Assembly: GCA_040360365.1 (NCBI GenBank)
Contig: CP136412.1
Length of the DNA: 64,000 nucleotides
Reading direction: 5' to 3' (one strand)
From: Arcanobacterium_A hippocoleae_A
GTDB taxonomy: Bacteria > Actinomycetota > Actinomycetes > Actinomycetales > Actinomycetaceae
The position numbers and the translations under genes were made by a program. A model generated the notes under the pieces. That model searched no databases. It was not told the DNA's origin and was given only the letters and a program-made list of their open reading frames with translations. The stretch's first letter is position 1. Each line of letters opens with the position of its first letter. This document shows positions 25,947 through 34,057 of this stretch, one piece after another.

Positions 25947-28210
25947 ATGCCTAAAGGGAAACAAACAGTCGTAGTTTCAGTCCTCGCAAATACAGGCGCG
26001 TTCAAACGCGCAATGAGTGATGTGGCAAAGAACTCTGGTTTAACTAAACTAGCTGGAACCGTGAAAAAGCTTGGCATCAGCCTAGCCAAAGCTACTGCAG
26101 CTGCTAGCGCTCTTGCTTTAGCAGTAGGGGTAAAAGCAGTTAATGCAGCATCAAAGCTGGAGCAGTCTGCAGGCACGATTGATGATGTTTTCAAACAGGC
26201 AGCAAAATCTATGCATGCCCTTTCAAGTGCTGCAGCAAAAAGCGTAGGACTTTCAAAAAATTCTTACAATGAGCTTGCATCAATTATCGGTACACAGCTG
26301 AAAAACGGCGGAGTGTCGATAGATAAACTAGCGGGAAAAACTGACGAACTAATCCGGCTTGGTGCAGACTTGGCTGCAGGATTCGGCGGAAGCACAGCAG
26401 AGGCAGTAAACGCCCTATCCTCTGCTTTAAAAGGCGAGAGAGATACAATCGAACGCTACGGAGTCTCACTGCGCCAAAGTGCTATTGATGCCAAAGCAGC
26501 AGAACTCGGATATAAGAAAGTAAACGGCGCACTTTCGCAAGAAGCATCCAATGCTGCAACACTCGCACTCGTAATGGAACAAACTGCGGATATGCACGGA
26601 AAATTCGGGCGCGAAAACTATACCCTTGCACACAAAATTGAAGTGCTTAAAGCGCAGCTGGAAAACACTGCAGCAACAATAGGACAATACCTCATCCCAG
26701 CAGTCTCATCCATCGTAGGATGGCTCTCAGAACGTCTTGAACCAGCCTTGCAAGGAGTCAAAAAATGGGTAGACACCTCCCTAATCCCTGCCTTGCAAAC
26801 AATGAAAGGCTATATACAAGAAAATATCCTGCCAATCCTGGAACAGTTCTGGAACCGGCTAAAAAATAAAGTCATTCCAGCGCTGCAAGACTTCACCAAA
26901 TGGGTTCAAGAAAACGCGGTGCCTGCAGTAGGAGAGTTTGTCAAAAAGCTTGCACAATCACGCGATATCATCATTCCGCTAGCAGTAGGAATTAGTGCCG
27001 GAATAGGCGCATATAAAACGTATGCTGCGGTAATGAACACTGCTGCAGCAGCGCAACGGGCTTTTGCTGCTGCAGCAGCCTTAGCTGGAAAAGCAAAAGC
27101 AGCCGGCAGTCTTGGGAAAGCAATCGGGCTGATTGCAAGCCCTACGGGACTAGCAATCGCAGCTATAGTCGCGCTAGTAGCTGCAATAGTAATCCTTTAC
27201 AAAAAATCTGAAACATTCAGAAACTTTGTTAACGGTGCGTGGGAATCAATCAAAAACACGGTTTCTGCCGTCGTAGACTGGTTTAAAACCAATATTGCGC
27301 CACCCCTTGACGCTATCTGGCAAGCCATCTGGTCAGGACTGCAACTCTTATCTACTATCTTCAGTCAAATCTGGAATCTTATCACCAATATCGTGTCAAT
27401 AGCAGTCACCACGATTAGCACAATCCTTTCACCAATCACCGGGCTAATCGGTGGAATCTTTAACGCCATCTGGCAGCTAGTTACTGCAGTGTGGGGTACT
27501 GCTTGGAATTTTGCAGGGTCTATCGTATCTAGCGTATGGAATACGATATCGAGAAGTATTCAAATAGTATTCAATTTCATTTCAGGAATTTTTCAAGCAA
27601 TCCGTGCGCTAATCCAAGGAGATTTCGCCGGGGCATGGCAAATTGCGAAAGCCACAGTCAGTAATGCTTTTTCCGCAATCAAAAGTGCGGTATCGGGCGG
27701 AATCAGCACGGTAGTTAGCTATATTGCCGGGCTTCCAGGCAGGATTCTTTCAGCACTCGGCTCACTCGGCTCGCTGCTATATAACGCCGGGAAAAGCGTC
27801 CTTGATGGGTTTCTTAACGGAATCAAATCGATGTGGAATAGCGTGAAAAATAGTCTTTCCGCGCTCACTGACTGGCTACCAGAATGGAAAGGCCCAGCCA
27901 AAAAGACGCCACCTTGCTCACCAAAAACGGTCAGCTAGTTATGCAAGGATTCATTAAAGGTCTAGAATCCAGATTCTCTCAAGTGCGCGGGACACTCCAA
28001 GGTCTAACTGCAGACATTCCAGGAATGACTCTCCAAAACGGCACGATTAATCTCAACACCAGGCTAAATCCAGCATCCACGCCACCCAATAAATTAACGA
28101 AGATAACCATTAATCTCCAGACGCTAAATCCAAGCCTGGAAACAGGACGGCTAATTGTCTCGGCAATTAAAGATTATGAGCGAGCAAACGGGCGAGGGGT
28201 GATAGCATGA
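25947..28210 (+). CDS. Tape measure protein, frame broken near the end
   Basis: The start is ATG 25947 (MPKGKQTVVVSVLANTGAF); the frame is open from 25926. The protein of about 754 residues is rich in Ala, has a TMP N-terminal domain (GRDTIERYGVSL-like ERDTIERYGVSL), coiled regions and two hydrophobic stretches (about 340-360 and 400-430), then many Trp-containing repeats (WNLITNIVS, WQLVTAVWG). A five-A run at 27900-27904 is one base short; the true end continues as KDATLLTKNGQLVMQGFIKG to 28210. It sets tail length. At DNA level, 27832-27859 resembles CRISPR spacer 9704-9731. Confidence 0.88.
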
Positions 28211-29804
28211 TAAGGAGCAACCGGCAGCCGATAATACTTAGCGATTTCACTACAGATACCGCTGGAATCGATATCCATGACGGGCAATTCCTATTCCCAT
28301 ACTCTAGCCAAACCCGCATCGCGCTAGAGATACAAAACCTTGATCCTGCACGTGAATATGAGATAGAAATCAGCTTTACCCAAGCACGATACGCTTCAAG
28401 TGGGAAAGCGTATATTCGGGTACAAAACCAGCTTTATAATTTCGGGTATGGTCAAACCCTAGCAGGAACATCCCGCCGTTTCACGCTAGACTTAGCAGCG
28501 CCTTTAACAGTCGAAATCCAAAGCGAGACGGATTACTCAAGCCGGTGTGGCGCACGAATATTTCTCTACTCTACAGGGTCTATGCAAGGAACAAACCGGG
28601 TATGCTTACTTGCACACACCCCGCGCCCTGAATACGGGCAAGCCGTGCTTGGCAAAGCAGTCCTTGGAGCTTTCAACCTGCCAGACCAAACCCGCACAAG
28701 TGAATGGTTCACTCTTGGGCAAACCCGGCTCGGGTATGGGATTCTATCTGAGAAGAAGAGTTTAAATACGTGGAAAAATATTTCCAATCCTGCAACGGAT
28801 ATTGAATACACCCGCGGGGTAGCCTTTAACGGATTTACCTGCCAAGGACAAATCGGCACACTCACCGCCCGTATCTACAACGCGCTAGACCCGCGCGCAT
28901 CAAACCTAATCCACGGCACCCCAATAAAACTTATTGACAGCGCTACAAGGCGCACGCTTTTCACAGGCAAAATTTCAAAAACAATCTCGACACAAGAAAA
29001 AACGGCACCTATAGCATTGAGATTACCGCGCTAGACCGCGTAAACGAGCTATCTAGCGTCCGCAAATACCAGACCACACGCCTAACCCAAACACATTATA
29101 GTCTTGCGCTTGAGGAAATACTTAAAGGCTACCCGCTAAATATCACACCAGAAACCGGCAACGGGACACACCTGGTTATCGGTTCAATGGTAAAAGAAGC
29201 CTCACTCACCGAATATTTAGACATTCTCTGTGCTACTGCAAACCTTGACTGGTTTATTAGCGCGGATGGAATAATCACGATCTTACCCCAGCGCCAGACA
29301 AGCCCGAAAGCACATTTGACTACTGAAAAACACGCCCGTGCAGTGAAAATAGCGTTAATGGAAGCAGAAGCAGTAATTGATACCTCAACATTTATTACCA
29401 CGCTAGAAGCAACCAATCATGAAGCCCAGCGTGGACAAGACGGGAAAATGACAGATACCACACAGACCGTGCGAGCCGAAAACCAAACGCTCGCCATCTC
29501 TTATGGGCAAAGCGTGACAAGTATCGATACTTGCGCATACTCTCCAGAAGCGCTTAAAGACCTGCTAGAACAGCGGATTAAAACATATGAGCCAAAACAG
29601 CTAATTAGAAAATGTGCGATTACGCCTTGGAATCATAGGGAAAACATCCATGATGACCAAACATTAAGCAACCTACTATCACTAGAAATTCTCGACCCCG
29701 TACTAACCACATACCGGGCATATACAGACACAAACAACATAGGCATAATCCATCACCAAATCACGCCTGATTCTTGGCGTATCGAGCTAGAACTAATCTA
29801 CTAA
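28207..29804 (+). CDS. Distal tail/baseplate-like protein, frame broken
   Basis: The gene begins with ATG 28207 in an ATGA overlap with the tape measure gene. The first 270 residues are beta-rich. A six-A run at 28997-29002 is one short, and the frame continues as NGTYSIEITALDRVNELSSVRKYQ, through LDILCATANLDWFISADGIITILPQR, to 29804. The joined protein has about 532 residues. Position directly after the tape measure gene and the beta-sandwich pattern suit a distal tail or tail-associated hub protein. No enzymatic motif is visible. Confidence 0.65.
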
Positions 29805-29823
29805 AAAAAGGGGACAAATAATA

Positions 29824-30351
29824 ATGCATGTATTTAAAGACGGTGAAACCCTCACCGCTCAAAACCTGAACACCGCTTTACAAGAAGCCGATGACGAAAT
29901 AAGTAAAATCGTAGCACCTCTCCGCTCGGGAACCGCAGGAGTTTTTGGCTCATTTAAACGCAGCAATGAAATATCAGGATTCTACACTAGCAGCTGGTAT
30001 CAAACTAGCGGGCTTTCACCAGTATCTTCCCTTACTGGTGTTTCGCTTAATCAAGGGCGTAATATCCGCATCCAGAAAACTGGCTGGTACCGCGTGAGCG
30101 CTAGCGGGAAATTCTATAACTCTTATAAAAATCAGGGTATCGGCATATCCCTTTATATCAATAATTCCCAGCGTACAGATTACGAAATCACGGGCGCCCA
30201 AACATGGGACTACGTCACATTGCAAGGGTCTTGGTACCTACAACTCGAAGCAGGACAAGAACTAGGACTCGGGTATATGGCGCAATCCTCAAACACCCGC
30301 GTAGTCGGCTCGATAACTCTCACTATAGAAGGCATCACCCAATTCTCATAA
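29824..30351 (+). CDS. Tail fibre or receptor-binding-like protein
   Basis: The 175-residue protein starts MHVFKDGETLTAQNLN, a start common in small tail-tip proteins of actinophages. It continues with a C1q/TNF-like beta sandwich pattern (GRNIRIQKTGWYRVSASGKFYN, ISLYINNSQRTDYE, SWYLQLEAGQELGLGYM). It probably contacts the host surface. Bases 30057-30084 match CRISPR spacers 9191-9218 and 9319-9346 with two mismatches. AAAAGGGG lies before the ATG. Confidence 0.6.
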   Translation: MHVFKDGETLTAQNLNTALQEADDEISKIVAPLRSGTAGVFGSFKRSNEISGFYTSSWYQTSGLSPVSSLTGVSLNQGRNIRIQKTGWYRVSASGKFYNSYKNQGIGISLYINNSQRTDYEITGAQTWDYVTLQGSWYLQLEAGQELGLGYMAQSSNTRVVGSITLTIEGITQFS

Positions 30352-30379
30352 AACACACATAGGAAAGGAAAAAATTAGG

Positions 30380-31128
30380 ATGAGCTATGCATATATTACA
30401 AAACATTCTTCACCGAATTTTTGGAAAGGACGCCCCCAAGGAGCGCCTAATCACATCACCATACATCATTGGGGAGACCCTGCAGCCGGTGCCACATTCC
30501 AAGGCGTAATCAACTATCTCTGCCGGGAAAACGGCAGCACCAGCGCACACTACGTTGCAGAATCCGGACGTGTAGCGTGCATCGTAGACCCCGACAACCG
30601 CGCATGGCACGCCCGGAATCTTTCTAATCCGCGTGGTATCGGAATCGAATGTAACCCCGCTGTAGCATCCAAGACCGCGAAACCGTAGCGGAACTAATCG
30701 CAGATTTACGTAAAACCTACGGTAATCTGCCCTTATACCCTCACAAAAAATTCGTTAATACTTCCTGCCCGGGAATATGGGAGAGATATCTTACATGGCT
30801 AGACACCCGCGCAAACCAAATCCTAAACGGCACCGCACCCGCACCCGCGCCCGCTGCTTTCGATGTAGAGCAGGCAGCCCGCGCCGTTATCGCCGGGAAA
30901 TACGGCAACGGGGAGCAGCGTAAAGCCGTGCTCGGAGCGAATTACGCAGCCGTGCAAGCCCGCGTGAATCAAATCCTAAACGGCAGCGCGCCCGCTGCTT
31001 TCGATATTGAGCAGGCAGCCCGCGCCGTTATCGCCGGGAAATACGGCAACGGGCAGGCACGTAAATCCGCGCTCGGGGCGAATTACGCAGCCGTGCAAGC
31101 CCGCGTGAATCAAATCCTAGGAGCATAA
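30380..31128 (+). CDS. Endolysin: amidase with two CW_7 repeats, frame broken
   Basis: The N-terminal N-acetylmuramoyl-L-alanine amidase (Amidase_2) has HITIHHWGD with the zinc His and GIGIECNP. After CCCC at 30655-30658, one base short, the frame continues RCSIQDRETVAELIADLRKTYG with YPHKKFVNTSCPG, the second zinc-site region. A short Ala-Pro linker leads to two near-identical 43-residue repeats (AARAVIAGKYGNG ... AVQARVNQIL) of the Cpl-7/CW_7 wall-binding type. The protein of about 249 residues cuts the peptidoglycan for release. The holin follows directly. Confidence 0.9.
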
Positions 31129-31433
31129 ATGGCAATGTGGGACACCCTCACTAAAGCAGCCGTAATCCTAGGACTAGTCACCCTAGCCAAAAATTCGGTG
31201 TGCGTGGACACTGGAGCCAGCTCTTAGCAGTCATTCTCGGCATATTTATCGAGATTCTTGAGCTATATGCAACCTACGCCACATATGATGCCCTCACCCC
31301 GCAGCTCTTAATCAGCACCAGCTGGCAAGGGCTAATCGCAGGACTCACCGCAGCCGGTCTATGGGACATAACCGGACGCGCAACCAGCAGTGCGCCTACA
31401 AGACGCGGCAGACACCACGAACCAGAAGAATAA
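31129..31433 (+). CDS. Holin, frame broken in an A-run
   Basis: The ATG at 31129 follows the endolysin stop directly. MAMWDTLTKAAVILGLVTLAK is followed by a five-A run (31189-31193) that is one base short. The other frame gives FGVRGHWSQLLAVILGIFIEILELYATY and a third hydrophobic part (LIAGLTAAGLWDITG), then a basic tail. Two or three membrane segments, about 100 residues and the position after the endolysin support a holin. Confidence 0.7.
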
Positions 31434-31446
31434 AGGAGGAAAATAA

Positions 31447-31725
31447 ATGCAGATAATCGAAGCCCTACGTGCACTAGGAGGATTCGCAGGAATCGCAGCA
31501 CTACTAGCGGTCTTACCACAGCTAGCGAGTATCAAGCGCAATACCGCGAAAACCGCCGTGCAAGTAGAAAATCACGAAAGCGGACTGAAAAGCCAAATCA
31601 GTAGGCTAGAAGCCAATATCGACAGCGACCGTGAATCAGCCATCATGCTCAGAAAAGAAGTCATCAAACGCTTAGACGGACACGACCGAGAATTTAGAGA
31701 CATCAAAGACATACTCAAAAACTAG
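31447..31725 (+). CDS. DUF2746-like membrane protein
   Basis: A 92-residue protein with one N-terminal hydrophobic helix (GGFAGIAALLAVLPQL) and a charged coiled-coil C-terminus (LKSQISRLEANIDSDRESAIMLRKEVIKRL). It resembles the DUF2746 proteins found beside holins in actinophages. AAAGGAGG precedes the ATG. It may be a second holin or a spanin-like helper; role uncertain. Confidence 0.6.
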   Translation: MQIIEALRALGGFAGIAALLAVLPQLASIKRNTAKTAVQVENHESGLKSQISRLEANIDSDRESAIMLRKEVIKRLDGHDREFRDIKDILKN

Positions 31726-31762
31726 AATTCCTCACGTAAAAAGTGATATACCCCTCAAAAAT

Positions 31763-31805
31763 ACACTAACCATACTACACCGTAACGGTGTAGTATGGTT
31801 AGTGT
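31763..31805. terminator. Perfect 21-bp hairpin after the late operon
   Basis: The arms 31763-31783 and 31785-31805 pair perfectly around one central base. It lies 38 bp after the last late gene. No T-run follows, so it may be a terminator aided by other factors, an RNA processing site, or an operator. Confidence 0.6.
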
Positions 31806-31856
31806 CGAAAGGGTGAAACCAATCGACAAAAATTGAATAGAGAGGAGGTGCAAAAA

Positions 31857-31934
31857 ATGGTTTTAACACTAGACCCAAACTTAACAATAATTCTAGTAAT
31901 TATTGCCATTAGCTACTTTAAAAGTAAAAGCTAA
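31857..31934 (+). CDS. 25-residue hydrophobic peptide
   Basis: The frame starts at ATG 31857 behind the strongest ribosome site of the window (AGAGGAGGTG, 7 bp spacing). It encodes MVLTLDPN, a hydrophobic helix TIILVIIAISYF and the basic end KSKS. A 12-bp hairpin (31945-31956 with 31963-31974, one G-U pair) follows 10 bp after the stop. A membrane peptide of this kind could be a type I toxin, an anti-holin or a small regulator. I find no match from memory. Confidence 0.55.
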   Translation: MVLTLDPNLTIILVIIAISYFKSKS

Positions 31935-31944
31935 GTAGCTGCAC

Positions 31945-31974
31945 GGTTTCCTTAAGTTCCAGCTTAGGGAAACC
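31945..31974 (+). terminator. Hairpin after the small peptide gene
   Basis: A 12-bp stem (GGTTTCCTTAAG with CTTAGGGAAACC, one G-U pair) with a 6-nt loop is followed by CTCTCTAATT. It probably ends the peptide transcript. Confidence 0.5.
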
Positions 31975-32011
31975 CTCTCTAATTAACTTAATATAACACG
32001 CGGAGGAAACA

Positions 32012-32215
32012 ATGACAACCACTTACCTATCTCGCAAAGACTTCGCGCAAAGAATCGGAGTGAATGAGGGGACTCTTTCGCGCTATAATCTCCCTGAGCC
32101 GGATGTCGTAATCGGGACTAGTGCCCGCCCGGTAAGAGGGTGGACTGCTGAAACCATAGATAAATGGAATGAATCCCGTCCCGGCTCAGGTAACCGAACT
32201 AAGCGACAGCATTAA
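32012..32215 (+). CDS. Excisionase-like HTH protein
   Basis: The 67-residue protein (YLSRKDFAQRIGVNEGTLSRYNLPEPDVVIG ... VRGWTAETIDKW) is a winged-helix MerR/AlpA-like DNA binder of the type used as recombination directionality factor. It lies tail to tail with the integrase gene and overlaps its end by 17 bp. It would steer the integrase to excision. CGGAGGAAAC precedes the ATG. Confidence 0.75.
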   Translation: MTTTYLSRKDFAQRIGVNEGTLSRYNLPEPDVVIGTSARPVRGWTAETIDKWNESRPGSGNRTKRQH

Positions 32216-32996
32216 CAGCTTCCCTTAGCCGATTCTGCTCAATAGCCACATAAAGCTGCGTAGTAGACGGCGACGAATGCCCTAGCAGCTTTTGAGTAAG
32301 CAACAAATCACCCGTAGCGTTATGTACACGTGTGGCGAAGCGGTGGCGCAAAGAGTGCATCGACACGCCCTCAGGAAGTAGGTTAGAAATCCTTTTTCCA
32401 ACATAAGCTGCAGATAAATGCCCGTCGTCATTGCCGGGAAATAAATATTCTTTACCGCGTGCCCAGTATTTTACGCTTGTACCTAGGTGTGCAGAAAGCG
32501 GAATTATCCGCTCTTTATCGCCTTTCCCGTGTACTATCAGTGAAAGTCCGGTCAAATCTTCGACGATATCGCGGGAATGAATTCTGCACACTTCTCCGCG
32601 TCTCAAACCGGCTTCAGCAGCAAGGCGTAGCATTAGCCTTTCGCGTTCTGGGGCTGATTTCAAAGCCATATAATACGGGATGTCTGGGCATGGGTGTGGT
32701 AAAGGTGGCTTCGGCTTGATTTTCAAAAGCGTTTCAGCAGGATTGTCTTTTCTGATACCTTTTGCGTACAGCCAGCTGTACCAGCCTCGCAGCGTGGAGC
32801 GTAAAGACCGCTTATATTCGCGTGAAAGCTCCACTCGCCCAATATATTTCTCGAGGTCTGCAGTGGTGGCAGTCAATAAATTAAATTTTCCTTGCATCCT
32901 GATAAGGTGTGCCCGCCGCATTTTCACAGTCTCGCTACTATGCCCACCAGCTCGCAAATGTGTCAAATAGTCGTGAATTAAATTAGATATATACAT
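32199..32996 (-). CDS. Tyrosine integrase
   Basis: The 265-residue recombinase inserts the phage into tRNA-Lys. A SAM-like core-binding domain (about 1-95) precedes the catalytic domain with R132 in AGLRRGEV, K158, H214 and R217 in MHSLRHRF, H240 in LLGHSSPSTT and the nucleophile Y249. There is no extra arm-binding domain, so it is short. It faces away from attR. In the reconstructed attP its ATG lies 4 nt after the stop of the extended repressor, so the two would be one leftward operon. Its C-terminus (EAVNAVA) ends in small hydrophobic residues. Confidence 0.95.
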   Translation of the reverse strand: MYISNLIHDYLTHLRAGGHSSETVKMRRAHLIRMQGKFNLLTATTADLEKYIGRVELSREYKRSLRSTLRGWYSWLYAKGIRKDNPAETLLKIKPKPPLPHPCPDIPYYMALKSAPERERLMLRLAAEAGLRRGEVCRIHSRDIVEDLTGLSLIVHGKGDKERIIPLSAHLGTSVKYWARGKEYLFPGNDDGHLSAAYVGKRISNLLPEGVSMHSLRHRFATRVHNATGDLLLTQKLLGHSSPSTTQLYVAIEQNRLREAVNAVA

Positions 32997-33088
32997 TAAG
33001 CTATGCTACTTTTTCGCGGCTGAAAATATCCACCACTTCACACGGCTCAGCATTTTCTTCGACGCTTTGACCTGCGAAAACATTTAAC

Positions 33089-33157
33089 CAGAGGGTTCTG
33101 GGTTCGAGTCCCAGGCGGTGTACAGAATCGGGAACGGCACTCGGCTTCGGCTGGGTG
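33089..33157. repeat. attR core of the prophage
   Basis: An exact 69-bp copy of attL holding the 3' end of tRNA-Lys without its 5' half. To its left, 33001-33088 is phage DNA that forms one open frame with the core on the minus strand, 29 codons and a stop, which in attP is the tail of the repressor. Confidence 0.95.
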
Positions 33158-33580
33158 TCGTTTCTTGTATCCAGTCTAGACGATGTAACCGGTGCGGGCT
33201 AGGCGCCAAAATGTGGGGGCTAATACCCAAAAGTGTTGCTTATGACGGCGTGTCGTTAATATTCGATCCATCCGTTTCTGGAAATGCGCTTGGGTTAATC
33301 GACATCCGGTCCATCCGTTTCTGGAAAATGTGGGAGAGAACATATTTGATCGCAGTGGGTGTGCGTTGTTTTCAGTAATAATAATACATTTCACCGCGTC
33401 TCACTATCTGAATCTATTGTCTCCAGAATATGGTGCAGGGTTGGCGGGATCTCCATAATGCTGCTAGAGTTGCTTCAGCTCAAAACGGAAATCGAAAGTG
33501 TGAAGCATAAATCCAGTTAAATCTGTGGGCGGTTGTGTTTTCACACCGTCTTAAAAGTTTGAACACAAAGGAGAGATGAG
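33158..33580. other. Region between attR and the pyr leader
   Basis: No convincing gene. An 18-bp direct repeat, TCCATCCGTTTCTGGAAA, occurs at 33267-33284 and 33310-33327. The promoter of the pyr operon should lie in the right part, but I see no strong -10/-35 pair. AAAGGAGAG at 33568-33576 is the ribosome site of the leader ORF. Confidence 0.4.
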
Positions 33581-34057
33581 ATGCGAAACATCCGCAGCCG
33601 CTGTGATGTTCCGGTGCTGTTTCATCATTGCTTATTCTCCGATTTTTCATTTCAGGATTTTTCTTACCGGACACAGAGCTTTGAATCAAATCTTTTTCCT
33701 GCCGCTTTTCTCTTTGCTGGCGGATCATGGATTCCGGAGAGCTCTTGGAAGCTTGATTTTATCTGTGATTCCATTTTTAATCACACTGCTTTTTCTCAGA
33801 TAACGGCAGATTATTATTCCGATCCTTTCCGAATTTATTTTGGGATTGGCGAAGTTCTTAATCTTCATATTTTTATTTCAGCCTTGGTTTTTCAGACCAA
33901 GGCTTTTTTGTACCTGAAATCTGTACTATTGCAGCCTGAATTCTTGCAATTTAATCTTTCACAGCTAGATTTTTTGCAATTTAATCTTCCGCGGTTAAGT
34001 CTTCCGCAGCTTAATCAGCCTAATCGTCGCAGTATAAATTGGAAGGAAGTGGCATAA
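33581..34057 (+). CDS. Pyrimidine operon leader ORF
   Basis: A 158-codon frame with a strong ribosome site (AAAGGAGAG) ends directly at the TTG start of pyrC. The encoded protein has no familiar domain: it is rich in Phe and Ser at the start, and has Leu/Gln/Asn repeats at the end (LQFNLSQLDFLQFNLPRL). The frame reads through a perfect intrinsic terminator at 33881-33909. This resembles E. coli pyrBI, where a ribosome translating a leader across the terminator prevents termination when RNA polymerase pauses at low UTP. A second overlapping frame starts at 33576 and stops at 33803. Confidence 0.5.
   Translation: MRNIRSRCDVPVLFHHCLFSDFSFQDFSYRTQSFESNLFPAAFLFAGGSWIPESSWKLDFICDSIFNHTAFSQITADYYSDPFRIYFGIGEVLNLHIFISALVFQTKAFLYLKSVLLQPEFLQFNLSQLDFLQFNLPRLSLPQLNQPNRRSINWKEVA
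33881..33909 (+). terminator. Attenuator-like intrinsic terminator before pyrC
   Basis: GCCTTGG (33881-33887) pairs with CCAAGGC (33897-33903), followed by six T. The 20 bases before the stem are very T-rich (TCTTCATATTTTTATTTCA), a good UTP-sensitive pause site. It sits inside the leader ORF, 148 bp before pyrC. Confidence 0.85.

Larger units (their letters stand above)
16373..33157. mobile_element. Complete compact siphovirus prophage, about 16.8 kb
   Basis: The element is bounded by the 69-bp repeats. It carries a full set: repressor and Cro-like genes, a winged-helix protein, HNH endonuclease, small and large terminase, portal, a protease-capsid fusion, connector and tail genes, tape measure, distal tail, receptor-binding-like protein, endolysin, holin, excisionase and tyrosine integrase. 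No DNA polymerase or primase is seen. The size and the protease-capsid fusion recall the small-genome actinophages (15-17 kb) described from Arthrobacter and Microbacterium. Several genes have single-base frame breaks in homopolymers, so activity cannot be judged from this sequence. Confidence 0.95.

Noticed and set aside
33576..33803. A second 75-codon hydrophobic leader frame
   Set aside because: It overlaps the longer leader ORF and its start lies inside the ribosome site of that ORF. Its stop lies well before the terminator, so it cannot serve attenuation as well.
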